DNA of 64,000 nucleotides from Daphnia carinata (taxonomy: Eukaryota > Arthropoda > Branchiopoda > Diplostraca > Daphniidae), in contig NC_081340.1 of the NCBI RefSeq assembly GCF_022539665.2, positions 4,526,001 to 4,590,000 of the forward strand, read 5' to 3'. Under the pieces are notes generated by a model, which saw only the letters and a program-made list of their open reading frames with translations, made no database searches and was not told the origin of the DNA. Positions 42,601 through 54,410 of this stretch are shown here, piece after piece (position 1 is the stretch's first letter; each line of letters opens with the position of its first letter). The position numbers and the translations under genes are program-made.

Positions 42601-45600
42601 GCCTCTTAATTGACGTTTGCCTTTTCTTTTGAATGCTTTGTCCAGTTGCATCCCTTTCGCTTCTTCCAAGTAGTCATTTGCGCTTTAACATTTCAATTTT
42701 TCAACGAGTTTATGCAACCGGATGATGTCGATGATGTCGTAAATCGATGAATAATCAAAAAGACAATAGAGCGGAAGATTGAGAACTATATAGGGCTAGA
42801 GCTCCTGTTATACGCGCTTAAGTCGACCGCGCGTGGAAAATGAGACACGTACGATTGAGATCAAGCCGTGGCTCGTATTCCAGCTACTACGGCTTATGTA
42901 TATAGACTTACCAGCTGAGGAACATGTTTCTATCTATCCCTGACGAGTATAACTCTGGATATTTAGATTTAAAAAAGCGACTAGAGAGAGAGGGTGTCGA
43001 TGTGTGTCTACGTAGAGGAACAGCGGTCCCCAACGCCACCTGTCACTTGTTGAGGAGGAGGGGGTTGCTCTAGTACAAAAACACCATCGACGTAGGGTTC
43101 TAAAACGCGGATAGAGGGGGGACGCGCGTGCTGTGGTCTTTGCCGCTGCTACAAAGCCAACACTCGATCGTTTGTTGATCAACAATCACTTTCGTTTTGT
43201 ATAGCCTACATGTAGTTGTTGTTTGCCTTACAGAAAGTTTGTGTCTAAACTTATTTGAATTTGCCGGGGCTCTTTTTTATTTTTATTTTTAATGGATTTT
43301 TTGGAGACAAAGAAATTCGATTAGAATTACAGTAGGAACTGATTATTTCCTGGTAGTAATAAAACGGGGGGATAAAAATAAAGACTGGCGTAGTTTACAA
43401 GTGGCGGCACTCGACGTACAGAAAAACCTGGTGGTGCTAGAAAAAAAAGCTGATGAGCTTGTCGGGTTTTTTTTCTCTATTTTTTTTCGAGTGCTTCTTC
43501 AAAGTATGGGGGCGTAGATAATTGATAGTTCAACAAGCGCGCTAGTTTTTATACACAGCAGATACAGTGTGCGTTCCTAATCATGGCTCGCGCTCTTTAT
43601 TTTTTTGGCCTTTTCTATTTCTCAGTTACGCTTTTGAGACTTGCGGAAACACCTACGCTCTTGTTTTCTACCCCCCTCCTCAAAGACCACCTGCCATTCT
43701 ATTTAGCCGGATTGCATTGAGCTACGGCTGAGTTCTTTAAGTAAGAAAAAAATGAGAGTTTTTCTTCACTCTGTGAACGTATCGGTTTTCCAAAATTTTT
43801 AAGAAAAGGTGCCGCCTGTCGTTTGTGACTTGGCGGCATTTGACAATTCAATTTCTTGTTAGTAAAATCATCTCATCGATCATTTTTCTGATATACTCGG
43901 GAGCCGACAAAGTTAAATGGATACTATTTCTAGAGAATGGAAAGAAAGAGTGAAACTTGTTTTCAAAGCTCTTCTGTTGTGTACCTCTTTTCTTTTTCTG
44001 GCGCTATGTGACACCCGAGAAAGCGCTGGACATTGGAGGTGTTAATGATCTACTCTTTAGTAGGACGTCCTTTTTTTTTTCTATCTGAGAATAGCAAAAT
44101 TCTTTTGCGGCCGAGAAAAAAATAGCGAGGGAACACATTCTTAACATTTTCAGCTGATCGGTCTCATCCATCATCGAGATTTCAAACTAATTTCAAGGTT
44201 TATCATCATTGAGTCTACTCGAAGAGTTTAGCAGTGAATAAATAAATCGATGATGGATTTGGCTTTGAAGAAGTTGACCATCGAAAAAAAGACAGGAGCA
44301 CATTTTTTAAGCGGCGCTTTTTCCTGATGTTGTGAATAAGTGTCAACTTGTAATGGACTCGGCGATACGCTCGTGATCAATAGAGGCGGCATTCGATACA
44401 CAGTAGCGATGTTAGGCCCTAAGTATTGTGACAATCATAAAAACCGAATCGAATCGAGCAGCGATTTACTTTCACGCCGAATGTTGTTTTGTCCATTGGA
44501 TGCGCTTCACGCTGACATTACCATTCGATTCAAACAGGCTACGCGCGTTTGAGGTCAACCCGTTCAATCGTATATGAGATCAAAGTTTTTAACCCTTTCG
44601 AAATAGCTTTGTTTTTAAAAAGGCGAATCAAATCAATCAGAATTAGTGGAAAAAAGATAATCCTGGGTAATGACCCTAGCTTTGCGTCCATCATCCGGAG
44701 GGTGATTAATTTTTACCGGAAAGTTTTGTGTTCTCATTCAAAACTGGACTTTTCGGGGCTTTGCTTCTATTTGCTGTATTTACGTAAAATATGGATTTGC
44801 CATATGGGACGCTATACCTATATATGCAGGATATAGTTATGGTTATGCGTTGTGAAGAGTAGTAAAAAAAAGAGGGGGGAAATAAAAATCTGGCCTGGCA
44901 GCAGCAGACATGAGGAATTGGTCTGCAGTCTACTTTTAATCGACGCTATTCTTCAATCACCCTCCACCCCAATTTCTGGGTGATGTTTCCCCCCTTCTTT
45001 TTTCCCTATATTTTATAGAGGGCGATATTCATTCAACCCTCCCTTTCTCTATGGACGGGTGCGCTCCTATCAGAATGGGGGGGGGGATCTCTTTTGATAT
45101 TCGATGGTTCTCCCAACTATGACGACAACTACTAGCTACCAGTAGTTGGTATAAAGCCTTGTGATTGACCTCTCCCCAGCATCCCTTTTTTTTATATATA
45201 TTTTTTCTCGTTTCTTTTGTGCCTCTCTTGTGTGCACAGCAGCGATTCAGAGCTGGCGCTTTTCCTTGTTTAAATCCAAACGCGCCACCCCCAGAATCAG
45301 CATGAGGTCCTCTAACACTCTGGCAGCATCGTTTTTGTGCTTGCACTGCCATCAAGCAAGACACCCTTCACGAACAAGTCAGCCATAGCTCTCCCTCCCC
45401 ACCGAAAAACGTAGCAATCGAATTTATCACGAGAAAATGTGATTTGCATTTTCAACTGTTATTCACTTCATTGTGTATTTGCTAACGCAGTCAGGAAATA
45501 GAGAAGAAAAATGTGTGTTATTGAACAAGACGCTCATTCAAATTTCCCGCTCACGTAGATTCGAAAAACAGTTCGCATTTATTTCGCTAGTATTTTTATT

Positions 45601-48197
45601 TTTTGCGTGGGGTTTCTGTTTTGTTATCCGGCGGATGAGGGTGGATCACGCAACCAAAAAACACGATGGCGTTATACAGCGACACCGGACAACAATGGCA
45701 TTAGAGGGTATTTAAAAGCTCTATGTATTCGTATTGTGTATGTAGAGCTCTGCAATCGTGATTCAGATGATTATTTTTTTGTGTTCGATGCTGAGGGGGT
45801 CATACAGGGGATACCCAATACATGTGACGCTATTGTAGACATCAGAAAAAGTTTTTATCATTATCATTACGATTTTGAGAAGGGGGGAGGAATGATAGAA
45901 GGGGGTGGGTTGTGTGGGGTTGTACAGGGCTTTTTATTTTTTTTTGGAGCGGACTTTTAAATCGTTGCCCGAGGAACATCTGCCCACGCAGTCCAGCGTT
46001 CTGCGTAGCCTGCTTGTAATATAGGCTTCTTTTTTTAAAACTATATATGATGGTAAGCCTAGGAGGAAGGTTGTTATTTCTAGGGGATAAATGATTGTCA
46101 ACAAAAAAATATTTTTTAAAAAACAAAATTCCACTTAACTTTGATACGCTTTAAAAAAAAATTGTTTATTTTGAAAACGGAGGAACGGATCGATGAGTCA
46201 CGCAGTTTCGAGGACCTCCTCTTGTACATGCTTGAAAAAAATTTACACTTCTTTTTAATGTATGCGCATATCATTAAAGAATTGTCAACTTCGTTTTTTA
46301 AAGAGAGGAATAAAACCCTAACTCAGTTCATTTGACGGGAGGGCGTGAAAGTATCGCTTTGATAAATCACGGCCAGCAATCGAATCTGTGCGCAAACTCT
46401 TTTTTCAATGTAAATTATATTTTATGAAATGCTTTCGAGAGGAGAGGGAAACGAATTCGGGGATGTAATGACCGTTAATTTAATCTAAAAAAAAATGCGA
46501 TCGACCGGTTTGCCTTGTTCAAGATATTACCTACCCGCCGTTTAAATTTTTGAAAATTTCATTCAAGTTGAACGAATTTGATGAAAGCCTGGCCATTGTG
46601 TATCGTAAACGAAGCAAACTTTTGTGTTTTTTTTTTAATAATCATTTTTCAAAAGATAATGTAGCGAGTGGTAAGACTGTTCTTAATGCGCTAAATAAAG
46701 AAATCTTGGCGGCTATTTGAAAAGACGGGCGCAGCGGGGCTCACAAGATTGAACTGCCGCTACACACAATGATTAGTGAAAGTAAAGTGCGTCTTGTTTT
46801 TTAAAGAGGAGAAAGAAAAGCAGGATTCATCAGAGCAAACACAGTGTAAACTAATTTGACGGATTATCGGCTATTATTGTGCGGCTGTTTCACACACGCT
46901 GTAAAAAAAATATATCAAACTGATTCGCTAGACCACTCGAACTTTTTTCGTCCGATGATTTTCTTGTCTTGTTTTACCAGCATCTTGAGGCCAAACAAAA
47001 AAATTCAAATGAGTAGCGAGTAAATTCCAATGAAATTGTATATTTTTTTTTCAAAAAACGGTTACATATGAGAGCTTGTCAACTGGAAATAATTTTGAAC
47101 AAGATGAGCTACTGTATCATAGTTTTGCCGTTATTTTAACAGCAAGCTATGAAAATATGGCCGTTTCTTGAAGACATTCCATTCTATTTTTGCGACCGAC
47201 AATCATTGGAAAAGCATTCCTCGTAGTTCTTTTTATCGCGTAATGTATACAAACATGCCCAGCATGTGTCCAATTCTTGGGTGCCATTTGTTGATGTGGG
47301 ACCCAAACGTTTTGACGCAAAAAGAACGCCCAGTTCTTTCGCCCAAATCTCCCATTTTTCTTTTCTTCTTTCACTTTCAACATCTTACCATTAATGGCTT
47401 TACACTGTCTCTGCCAACCGTGTGCGTAATCTGACCAAATATTTTGTCAAAGACGTGATCCATTTTTTACTTTGCATCCCCCGCAACAGAAGGGGGGGGG
47501 GGGGGGTCGAAAAATGCGGAACTTGGAACCGGTGAAGCGGTCATGCGTACATGACGTAATGCGATCGGATGTTGTGTGTATGTTGTGTGCATTAGATAGA
47601 TATACACACAGCATCAGCTCCCTGAAAAATGTGAGCTGCCATGCAGATTACGTCAGCTCTGAACAATTTCAATGTTGTGTGCTCTCTTTTTAGACAACGC
47701 ACACAGCATCATCCCTATTTGCCCTATTGTTCCCTTTCTTTCTACATCTATCGTATGTACGAGCGCGATAGAGATCTGTATACCTTTATGATAGCGTCTC
47801 TACTGGGTTGGGTGCCCCGGGTCTTTTGTTGGATGACGCCATCAGGTGAACTTGATATCATCGGAGATGACGAACAGAAAGGGAGAGCGTTATAGCACAT
47901 CATGCTGATTAGTTAGTGGGTTTTTTTTTCATTATAGGATTTGATGGCTTTACGTCTGATGCTGTTTTTTTTTTTTTGCTATTGTGAAAAAGAAGGGAGA
48001 AAAACTGAAACATTTGACCGTTGCTGATGGATTAGCTACGCGTAGATTTTTTAAACATCGAATTGATTCGCCGTTTTCGTGTTTCGTTAAAGTTCATTGA
48101 TTTTCGCGTACACAAAATTAAAATCACATTAGCTTGGATATTTCCTCCTTTTTTTCCATTCTGGAAATCGTATAGTTGCACTTTCAGGTGTGGCCTT

Positions 48198-48215
48198 CTC
48201 ATGAATATTCATGAG
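48198..48215. promoter_or_regulatory. 18-bp perfect palindrome resembling a POU-dimer site
   Basis: CTCATGAATATTCATGAG is a perfect palindrome. Its ATGAATATTCAT core resembles MORE-type sites bound by POU-factor dimers. It lies in the gene-poor region between the bHLH gene and the lectin-like gene. Function is inferred only. Confidence 0.4.
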
Positions 48216-50728
48216 TACGCATTAACTGGATAGATTTTCTGTCGGTACATGGACACGGATGATCTGATGGGATAATTTGAGACAAATTTCCGGAGCGGCT
48301 GTTGCCATTTGTCGGCTCTTTCACTGTACACACCTTTCTCTTTTTTTTTCTTTTAGCAAAAAAAAAAAAAAAAAGAATCGTCAGGGTTCTTAATTCCATG
48401 TTCCTGGTGTCGCACGTTCGGCACGCGCCTTGCACACGGTCCGCCAGTCATCCGTGTGCTCTCGTTTTTCATCTCCTCTCAATCAGATTTTTATTGTTTT
48501 GTTTGGGCCGCGTGTGGCTCACCAGCAATCTGTTCACTCATCGAAATTGTGCGTTCCACGGGACAGCTTTCCAACACCTTTTCGTGTTTTCCATGCGAAG
48601 GGCTCATCCATGTCCGACGGACATAAGCTTATCTTGCGGACCACCTCTGGAGATAGTCTATAGAGCTGGTCTAAAATAACCGTTTCTATTGAAAATGTGT
48701 ATCTCTTGAGCTTCACAATTTATGGCAAAGAGAAACGACTTGATTTAGGGACTATTTTATTTTATTTTATTTTTTGGACCGCGCGCGTTTTACAAGAAAA
48801 TGGCAAGCGAAAGTAAATCCTATGCATTTTTCAAGTCCGCTCATAGTCTTACTATTAAATAGGTACTTAGCCCCGTGTAATCCCCAAATTATTCGAAGCA
48901 GGGAAAAGGGATTTTCTCGAGCAAGGAAAACGTTGAATTGAAATTTGATGGCTGCCGTTTGTTGCATTTCTGTTTTAAATGTAACGAACTACGTAATTAA
49001 CTGCTCGCAGCGTTGCTGTCCAGCGATATTGAAGGAAAGCAAAAAGACAGACGTCAAGCGAGCGAATGGACTCCGTTGGTCCGCTCGTAAAAAAGAACCT
49101 ATCCAAACAATCAATAGAACCCATCTTCTCTTTCTCTTATTGGTTAAAAAAAAAGAAAATGACCAACAGCTGAAGGTTTTTTTTCTGTTGGTAATTTTAC
49201 CTTTTGCGTTTCAAGAAAAAGCGTTTGCGATGTCTGTTTGAGATAGAAAATAGAAGGGGAGTGAATGAACAAGCCTCTTTAACTTAATAGTATCCGGTTC
49301 AAGGAGTCAATGAGGTATCATCCCGTGCCAAACGCGTCGGCAAGTAAACCGATACCCATTTTATATTTCCAAATAACCGCTATGGATACAAGCACTTGAC
49401 CTTTTCTCTTTTTGGCATCAAACCGTCTAACATTGAAAAAACAAAAGAATAACCGCCAAGTGACGCCTATTTCAATGACCCCCCCCCCCCCCCACACACA
49501 CCTGGATGTATAGAGAGACTCTTTGAGTATCTCTCCATAGATCCACCCCTCTTTCGCTATGGACGAACAGGTAGTCGTCAAGTGCTGACCCCTATAATAA
49601 TGAGTACATAGTCTACATTGAAAAACAAAAAGCAAATGTTTGAAGTACCTCAGATCACGAAACGGCGCCTTGTTTATGATTCCGACGACAGAACGTGAGG
49701 GGGTCCAATTGTTTCTGCGCTGCGTCATCTAAAAATTGTGATATTATTTATGTAGATATCGTACTAATGTCACCGAGTAATGGCTGGTACAGATAACAAT
49801 CGATGACCACTGTGGGGACCAGAAAAAAAAAAGCAGATGGTTACTAGACTGTTGAAAACGGAAGGCCAATAAATGTAACTCTGGGGTATCATAAAAAATG
49901 ACCCCAAACGAGCGCGTGTTGTTGACGACGAGGACTACTGGTCAGTTTGTTTATAATATCTTAGCTTTGCATAAGTTAAAGTGCGGAAGCAGGCAGTCGT
50001 AGGATAACAATAAAAAATATAGACTTGCCATTAAAGAGTCCAATCTCGAGTATATCTACCAGAGGACAACATGCAGCACGCGTCAACTGCCACATACCTG
50101 AAACCCTTTTGGAAAAAAAAATACCTGAGTTGCCTTTGTCCGTACTGGTGCTGTCTGACTGATCACTAGTGTTATTTATTTTTTTTTTTTTTTCAAGTCG
50201 TTTTTGAAAAGGATGATAGCTTCTCTTAGATGAACGTTGTTTGTCTTTAAAAATTGTTGTTCTACTGAATGAATAACAATTAGCAGTATGGTTTAATTTG
50301 AGCCTGGTTTGGCATAGTTTAAAACCGGTTTGTAAATGCGTTCTATTGTAACAATAGAAAACAGTTCATTTTGTAATCTAAAATCAAGGAACACGTAGAG
50401 AATTCTAACTCAATGGTCTTAATTCCGTCAGGGCCATGGAACATGTTATTGGCAAAAAATTCGGTTAAAGGGTTTATTTTCAAGATTTTTTCTAGAACAT
50501 TGCGTTTACTTTCGTTTTCTGTCTGGAGCAATCTATTCCGGACAGTGAAAGGGACTCGGGAGCAACTGTGACAGGAATTTCTTTTAATTACAATGACATC
50601 TAGCGAGAAAATCAACTACTTTTGTACACCTGCGGATGTCCGCAAAATGTTAGTTTTGCTGTTAACAGAACACAAAGTTGACGTTTTCACTTTGTTATAT
50701 TTGCATTTTGACCGCAACCCTGAATAGC

Positions 50729-53340
50729 CTACCAAACGATATCGAATTCCCATTGCATATTGATTGTACTGCTGCATGTGTACTCGACAACACGAGCTCC
50801 GTCCTGTTTTTCTGCGTGGAAGATGTCCATACAATTTGAGGGCTGGTTCAAATTGGCGATTTGATTGTTTCGGCGTGCCCATTTTTGACTTTCTGTTTGG
50901 TCGCATGGCAACGTCATGAATCCACCAGCATAGTAACCTGAAAGAAGTTTTAAAAAACAAAACAATTTCCCTCAAATTACCAAAAAAAAATATAACAGAC
51001 CTTTTAAATTTCAAACTGTACCTTTCGAGTATAGACAGTACCCGGTGAATTTGGCACGGATAAACTTATTCTCGTCTTGGAACCAAAGTTGAATACTAGT
51101 ATTCATGGGCTCCCACATTCTGATGGTTCCATAATTCGTGGGGTCGTTCGAGATGTCAATCACCTTGCCGTGCATTTTACTCTTAATTGCAAAGTACGTT
51201 GGCCTAGAAGCAACCATTCATTTTCTTATTTGAATTTGAATGTTAGGATATTCCAAACACAATTACTCTTTCACTATTGACCACGCCTGGTTCGCCTGGT
51301 TGCTACAGGCCGACTCAATTAACGGAAACGTTGTCGGCGGACGTGTCGGTGAACTCCAATTGGGTATGGCCGCGCAATTTTTTGGATTGTACATGTCGAT
51401 GATTTTGCGATCTCGCAACATCCATTTTTGTTTGTCGCAAGGCTGCGTTCGAAATCGACCGTCTAAAATAATTTAAAAGAAAACAAGAAAATTTTTTCGT
51501 ATGCAAATTGCAATTCTTTTCTAATTTCAGCACCTGAAGAGTAAAGACAGTAACCGTTAATCTTGGCGCGAATACCATTTTCATCCAAATACCACAGTTG
51601 GTTATCATTAGGTTTTACTTTCCCGGCATTGAACGTAGGATCTACTACTATAATCTCATATTGCGAGGCTTGCATGATTTTGCCATATGTCTGTATCGCA
51701 AAATATGTCGGGCTAGAATCAAGATATAATTAGTCCAAATCTTTCAAAATTTAGCAGGAATTTTGTTTTGGTCTAGACTCACTTCCTATTGATTTTCAGA
51801 GGGATTCCTATCGTTGTCAATCCCCATGGAACGATGATCTGATTGCCGTAATTATGGGCAAAAAAACACATTTCTTTTGACGTAACAATTTCGGCTTTGG
51901 CCGATTGCGGGATAACAGCCATCATGTTTGTTTCCGGGACTACTTTCAACGAGTTCATCTCGTCAAAAGCGACGCTAGGTCTCGGGAAATAATTATTGAA
52001 GTATCCACTTATCTTGTCCATCGTTACTTCAATGGCTATTTGACCCCACGGACAAACGCTGTTTTCTGAGCAAATAATCGCGTTTTTATTGCCTTCGTGT
52101 CCCATCCATTGGCAGTTATTCGATCCGGGGTAGAATGCAATTCTGTGGTGTTCATCATCGGCAACAGCGCTGTAAACGACGACGAACCAATGTTTAGTGT
52201 CGTACTTGTCGCTAAGGTGATCGTAAATGATTTCGGCTAGATCGCGGTTTGAAGTAGCGTTATTTTGTTTAATCATTTCTTTTACTTCGTTGCGCAATTG
52301 GTTTTCTTTAACGCATTCTATTTCGAGTGCGTTAATCTTTACAATAGCTTCTTGTTGATACTTTCCTAATCGACTTTTCTTTCTATTCCTGTCATTCGTT
52401 GAATCTTTAGATATAAAAATGCTGGTTGATTTTTAAATGTTTGTATACGTACTGATCAGCTAGTGACATGTTACTTTCTTTGAAGTATAAGGGAAGTGTT
52501 CCTGTCCCTAACGATAACAGCTGCATAATTCCTTGTGCAGAGTTGACCACTTGACGTCGATGGCACTGATTTTTTTTTATTTAAAGAGGAATTTTAGTTA
52601 TGTTAAATCTTGTGTAATAGCAAGATTCAATTTACCTGTGTTGCCTGGCGTAAGCTTTCAAGATACGACGGTCCCGAAACTGATTGATTGAGAAATCTTT
52701 CAAAAATTCTGACGATGCTGTTTTCTAGCGATTTTGCTCCAGTCAGAAATTCTTCTTTTGCCACGGAAGAATTCGGTGATTCCAGGTACTCAATCGCCTT
52801 TGTGGCACATAGTCTAATTTGCTCTTCGTAGGGAGCCACGTTATCTCTTATGTACACTTGCTCGTGGATGCTGTTGAGTGTCATTTGATCTAAAATTCCT
52901 TCAATCCTGTTGATCTCTTCGGCTGCATCTCGATAGTTTCTCCGTTTTTCTGGCTCGTTTCTTGCCAAAACGGATACCAACAGCGTGACATACTCGTACG
53001 TTTGCATACACCAACCGATGAATGTTATGGTCGCCATAAAGGTGGCATGAAAACCGGCTTTTGGATTTAATATGATTATTCTACTCTGGATGATGCCACT
53101 TTTTGTCACACCGCCGCTTGTTGTTCCAAAGATGGTGACGTTCGTCTTGCTCGGCAACTGACTTTGTTTGCTCGTTAAATTAGTGGGAAGTAAGAGTTTT
53201 AAACCAGGGATTTCAGTCGAAAAATTGCCAAGGATAAGAGGGGCTTCCGTGGACGACTGGACGGATTGAGATTGGATGACGTAAATGGCGATGAACAAGC
53301 CAAGTAGTTTAATTAAGCTTCCATTGAACGGCGATGGCAT
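50729..53340 (-). CDS. Secreted protein with helical N-terminal region and two ricin-B-like modules, function unknown
   Basis: Seven exons, 53340-52636, 52565-52453, 52421-51783, 51712-51534, 51462-51267, 51203-51022 and 50937-50729, give 740 aa. A signal peptide covers about residues 1-30 (LIKLLGLFIAIYVIQS). Residues about 30-340 are mainly helical, with a hydrophobic stretch near 105-135. A cysteine-containing globular part follows to about 485. Two related modules (486-610 and 611-740) each begin PTYFAI, contain a GYCLYS block and QLW/QAW/MQW motifs typical of ricin-type beta-trefoil repeats, and are split by an intron at the same place. The fifth exon can splice on at GTAATT (51266) or, if that 63-nt intron is retained, end at an in-frame TAA one codon later. 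The start was placed after an acceptor at 53359. I do not recognise the family. Carbohydrate binding is inferred and the role (defence, digestion or other) is unknown. Confidence 0.72.
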
Positions 53341-54410
53341 TCTTAATTCGTAATGGTGGTCGTCCTGCATAAGAATTTTGTAATAATAGCGTTGAAGTCT
53401 TTGCCAATAACATAATTGAATTTCGATTTTGTTGTACTATAATTTTTCACAATTGAAAAGCATTTTGACAGAGCGTTCCCTATTTAACGTGAATTTTTTA
53501 AAGATAGCTACCTCTCATGTATTAATAATAGATATCTTGCTATGAATTTCTTTAACTAATTGAGTTCTTACCTTCTACACAGATTTCCTGGACTCAACAA
53601 CCTGGGTATCTCTTCTGGAAAATTGCAGTTTGGTGGTACTGTTTCAAATCCTGTTCCATTTGCCATGAGACCTGTTCGTCGAATGTTGCAGCATTGCAGC
53701 CGTTTGTTCTGCTTGTGATTTTGGTGGAAAAAGCAAGATAATAAGGATGTCTGGAAGAAACACGATCTGTGTATACACCTCTTCTGTTACCGACGGATTC
53801 ATCCTGCAAGGTACTGTTATAGTTTAGACGAAATTCACTTAACGACACTACAATACTGCTACATGCAATTGAACGCGTTGCACGCCGTGTTCGTCAAGGT
53901 TAAAAGGATGTCGTATTCAGGGCATTTAATTGCGCCAGTAAATGTATGTGCATTCAAACTTTGCGTGACGCTTTCATAGTTATGATAAAGATGAGTTTCC
54001 TGTTCCACAATAACTGGGACATGTAACATCCAACATTTGTCGTGGATCGTTCTACGATAGTTATTAGAAGGATTGTATTAATAATTGGAATTTCACATGC
54101 TTTGAAAATGGGAAGGTAAGCTGCTTAGTGTTTTTCTGTTACAGTCAACTTTACAAAGAGCATTTATGGTATAAAACCGATTCAGGATATGACTTTAGTT
54201 CTACTTTTTTTTTAAGTTTTAAATTTTAAAGCCTAATTTGTGGCTTTACCTGTTTAGAATATAAATAAGAAAAAATTCGCAATATGGAACCCTCATCCGA
54301 GATTATGGCTTCAAAAAAGGGCGTGGCAACGCCGGCGTGATGCAGACAAAATACAGTCGACATAAATGTTTCTCCACGTGATTTGACGAAGAAGTCGAAT
54401 CAATGCAAAA
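53341..54410. other. Divergent spacer between the lectin-like gene and DDX55
   Basis: Probably contains non-coding leader exons of the lectin-like gene. A donor (AAG/GTAAGA) near 53571 and an acceptor (TTATGCAG) ending at 53365 fit a leader intron. The open frame at 53594-53848 on the minus strand has no recognisable domain. The DDX55 promoter must lie in the last part. Confidence 0.4.

Larger units (their letters stand above)
41729..50728. other. Approximately 9-kb gene-poor region, probably cis-regulatory
   Basis: No coding gene with domain or splice support is found on either strand. It lies upstream of the neurogenin-type gene, and developmental bHLH genes usually sit in such deserts. 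It contains E-box palindromes (42587-42600), an 18-bp palindrome (48198-48215), G and C homopolymers (47491-47506, 49480-49493) and a G run at 45077-45085. Open frames of 60-130 codons appear to be chance. Confidence 0.5.

Noticed and set aside
47491-49493. G and C homopolymers in the gene desert as possible quadruplex elements
   Set aside because: Single uninterrupted runs of this kind occur throughout the window and are ordinary simple sequence.
50729-51712. Two ricin-like modules as mutually exclusive C-termini
   Set aside because: The phases allow it, but a short intron with a branch-like CTAAC and matching phase joins the modules in series, which is the simpler reading.
53341-53370. Start of the lectin-like gene at the ATG at 53370
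   Set aside because: That ATGCAG is best read as the end of a 3' splice site; the ATG at 53340 begins directly before a signal peptide.
53594-53848. 84-codon minus-strand frame upstream of the lectin-like gene
   Set aside because: No signal peptide or domain; a leader exon or chance frame is more likely.
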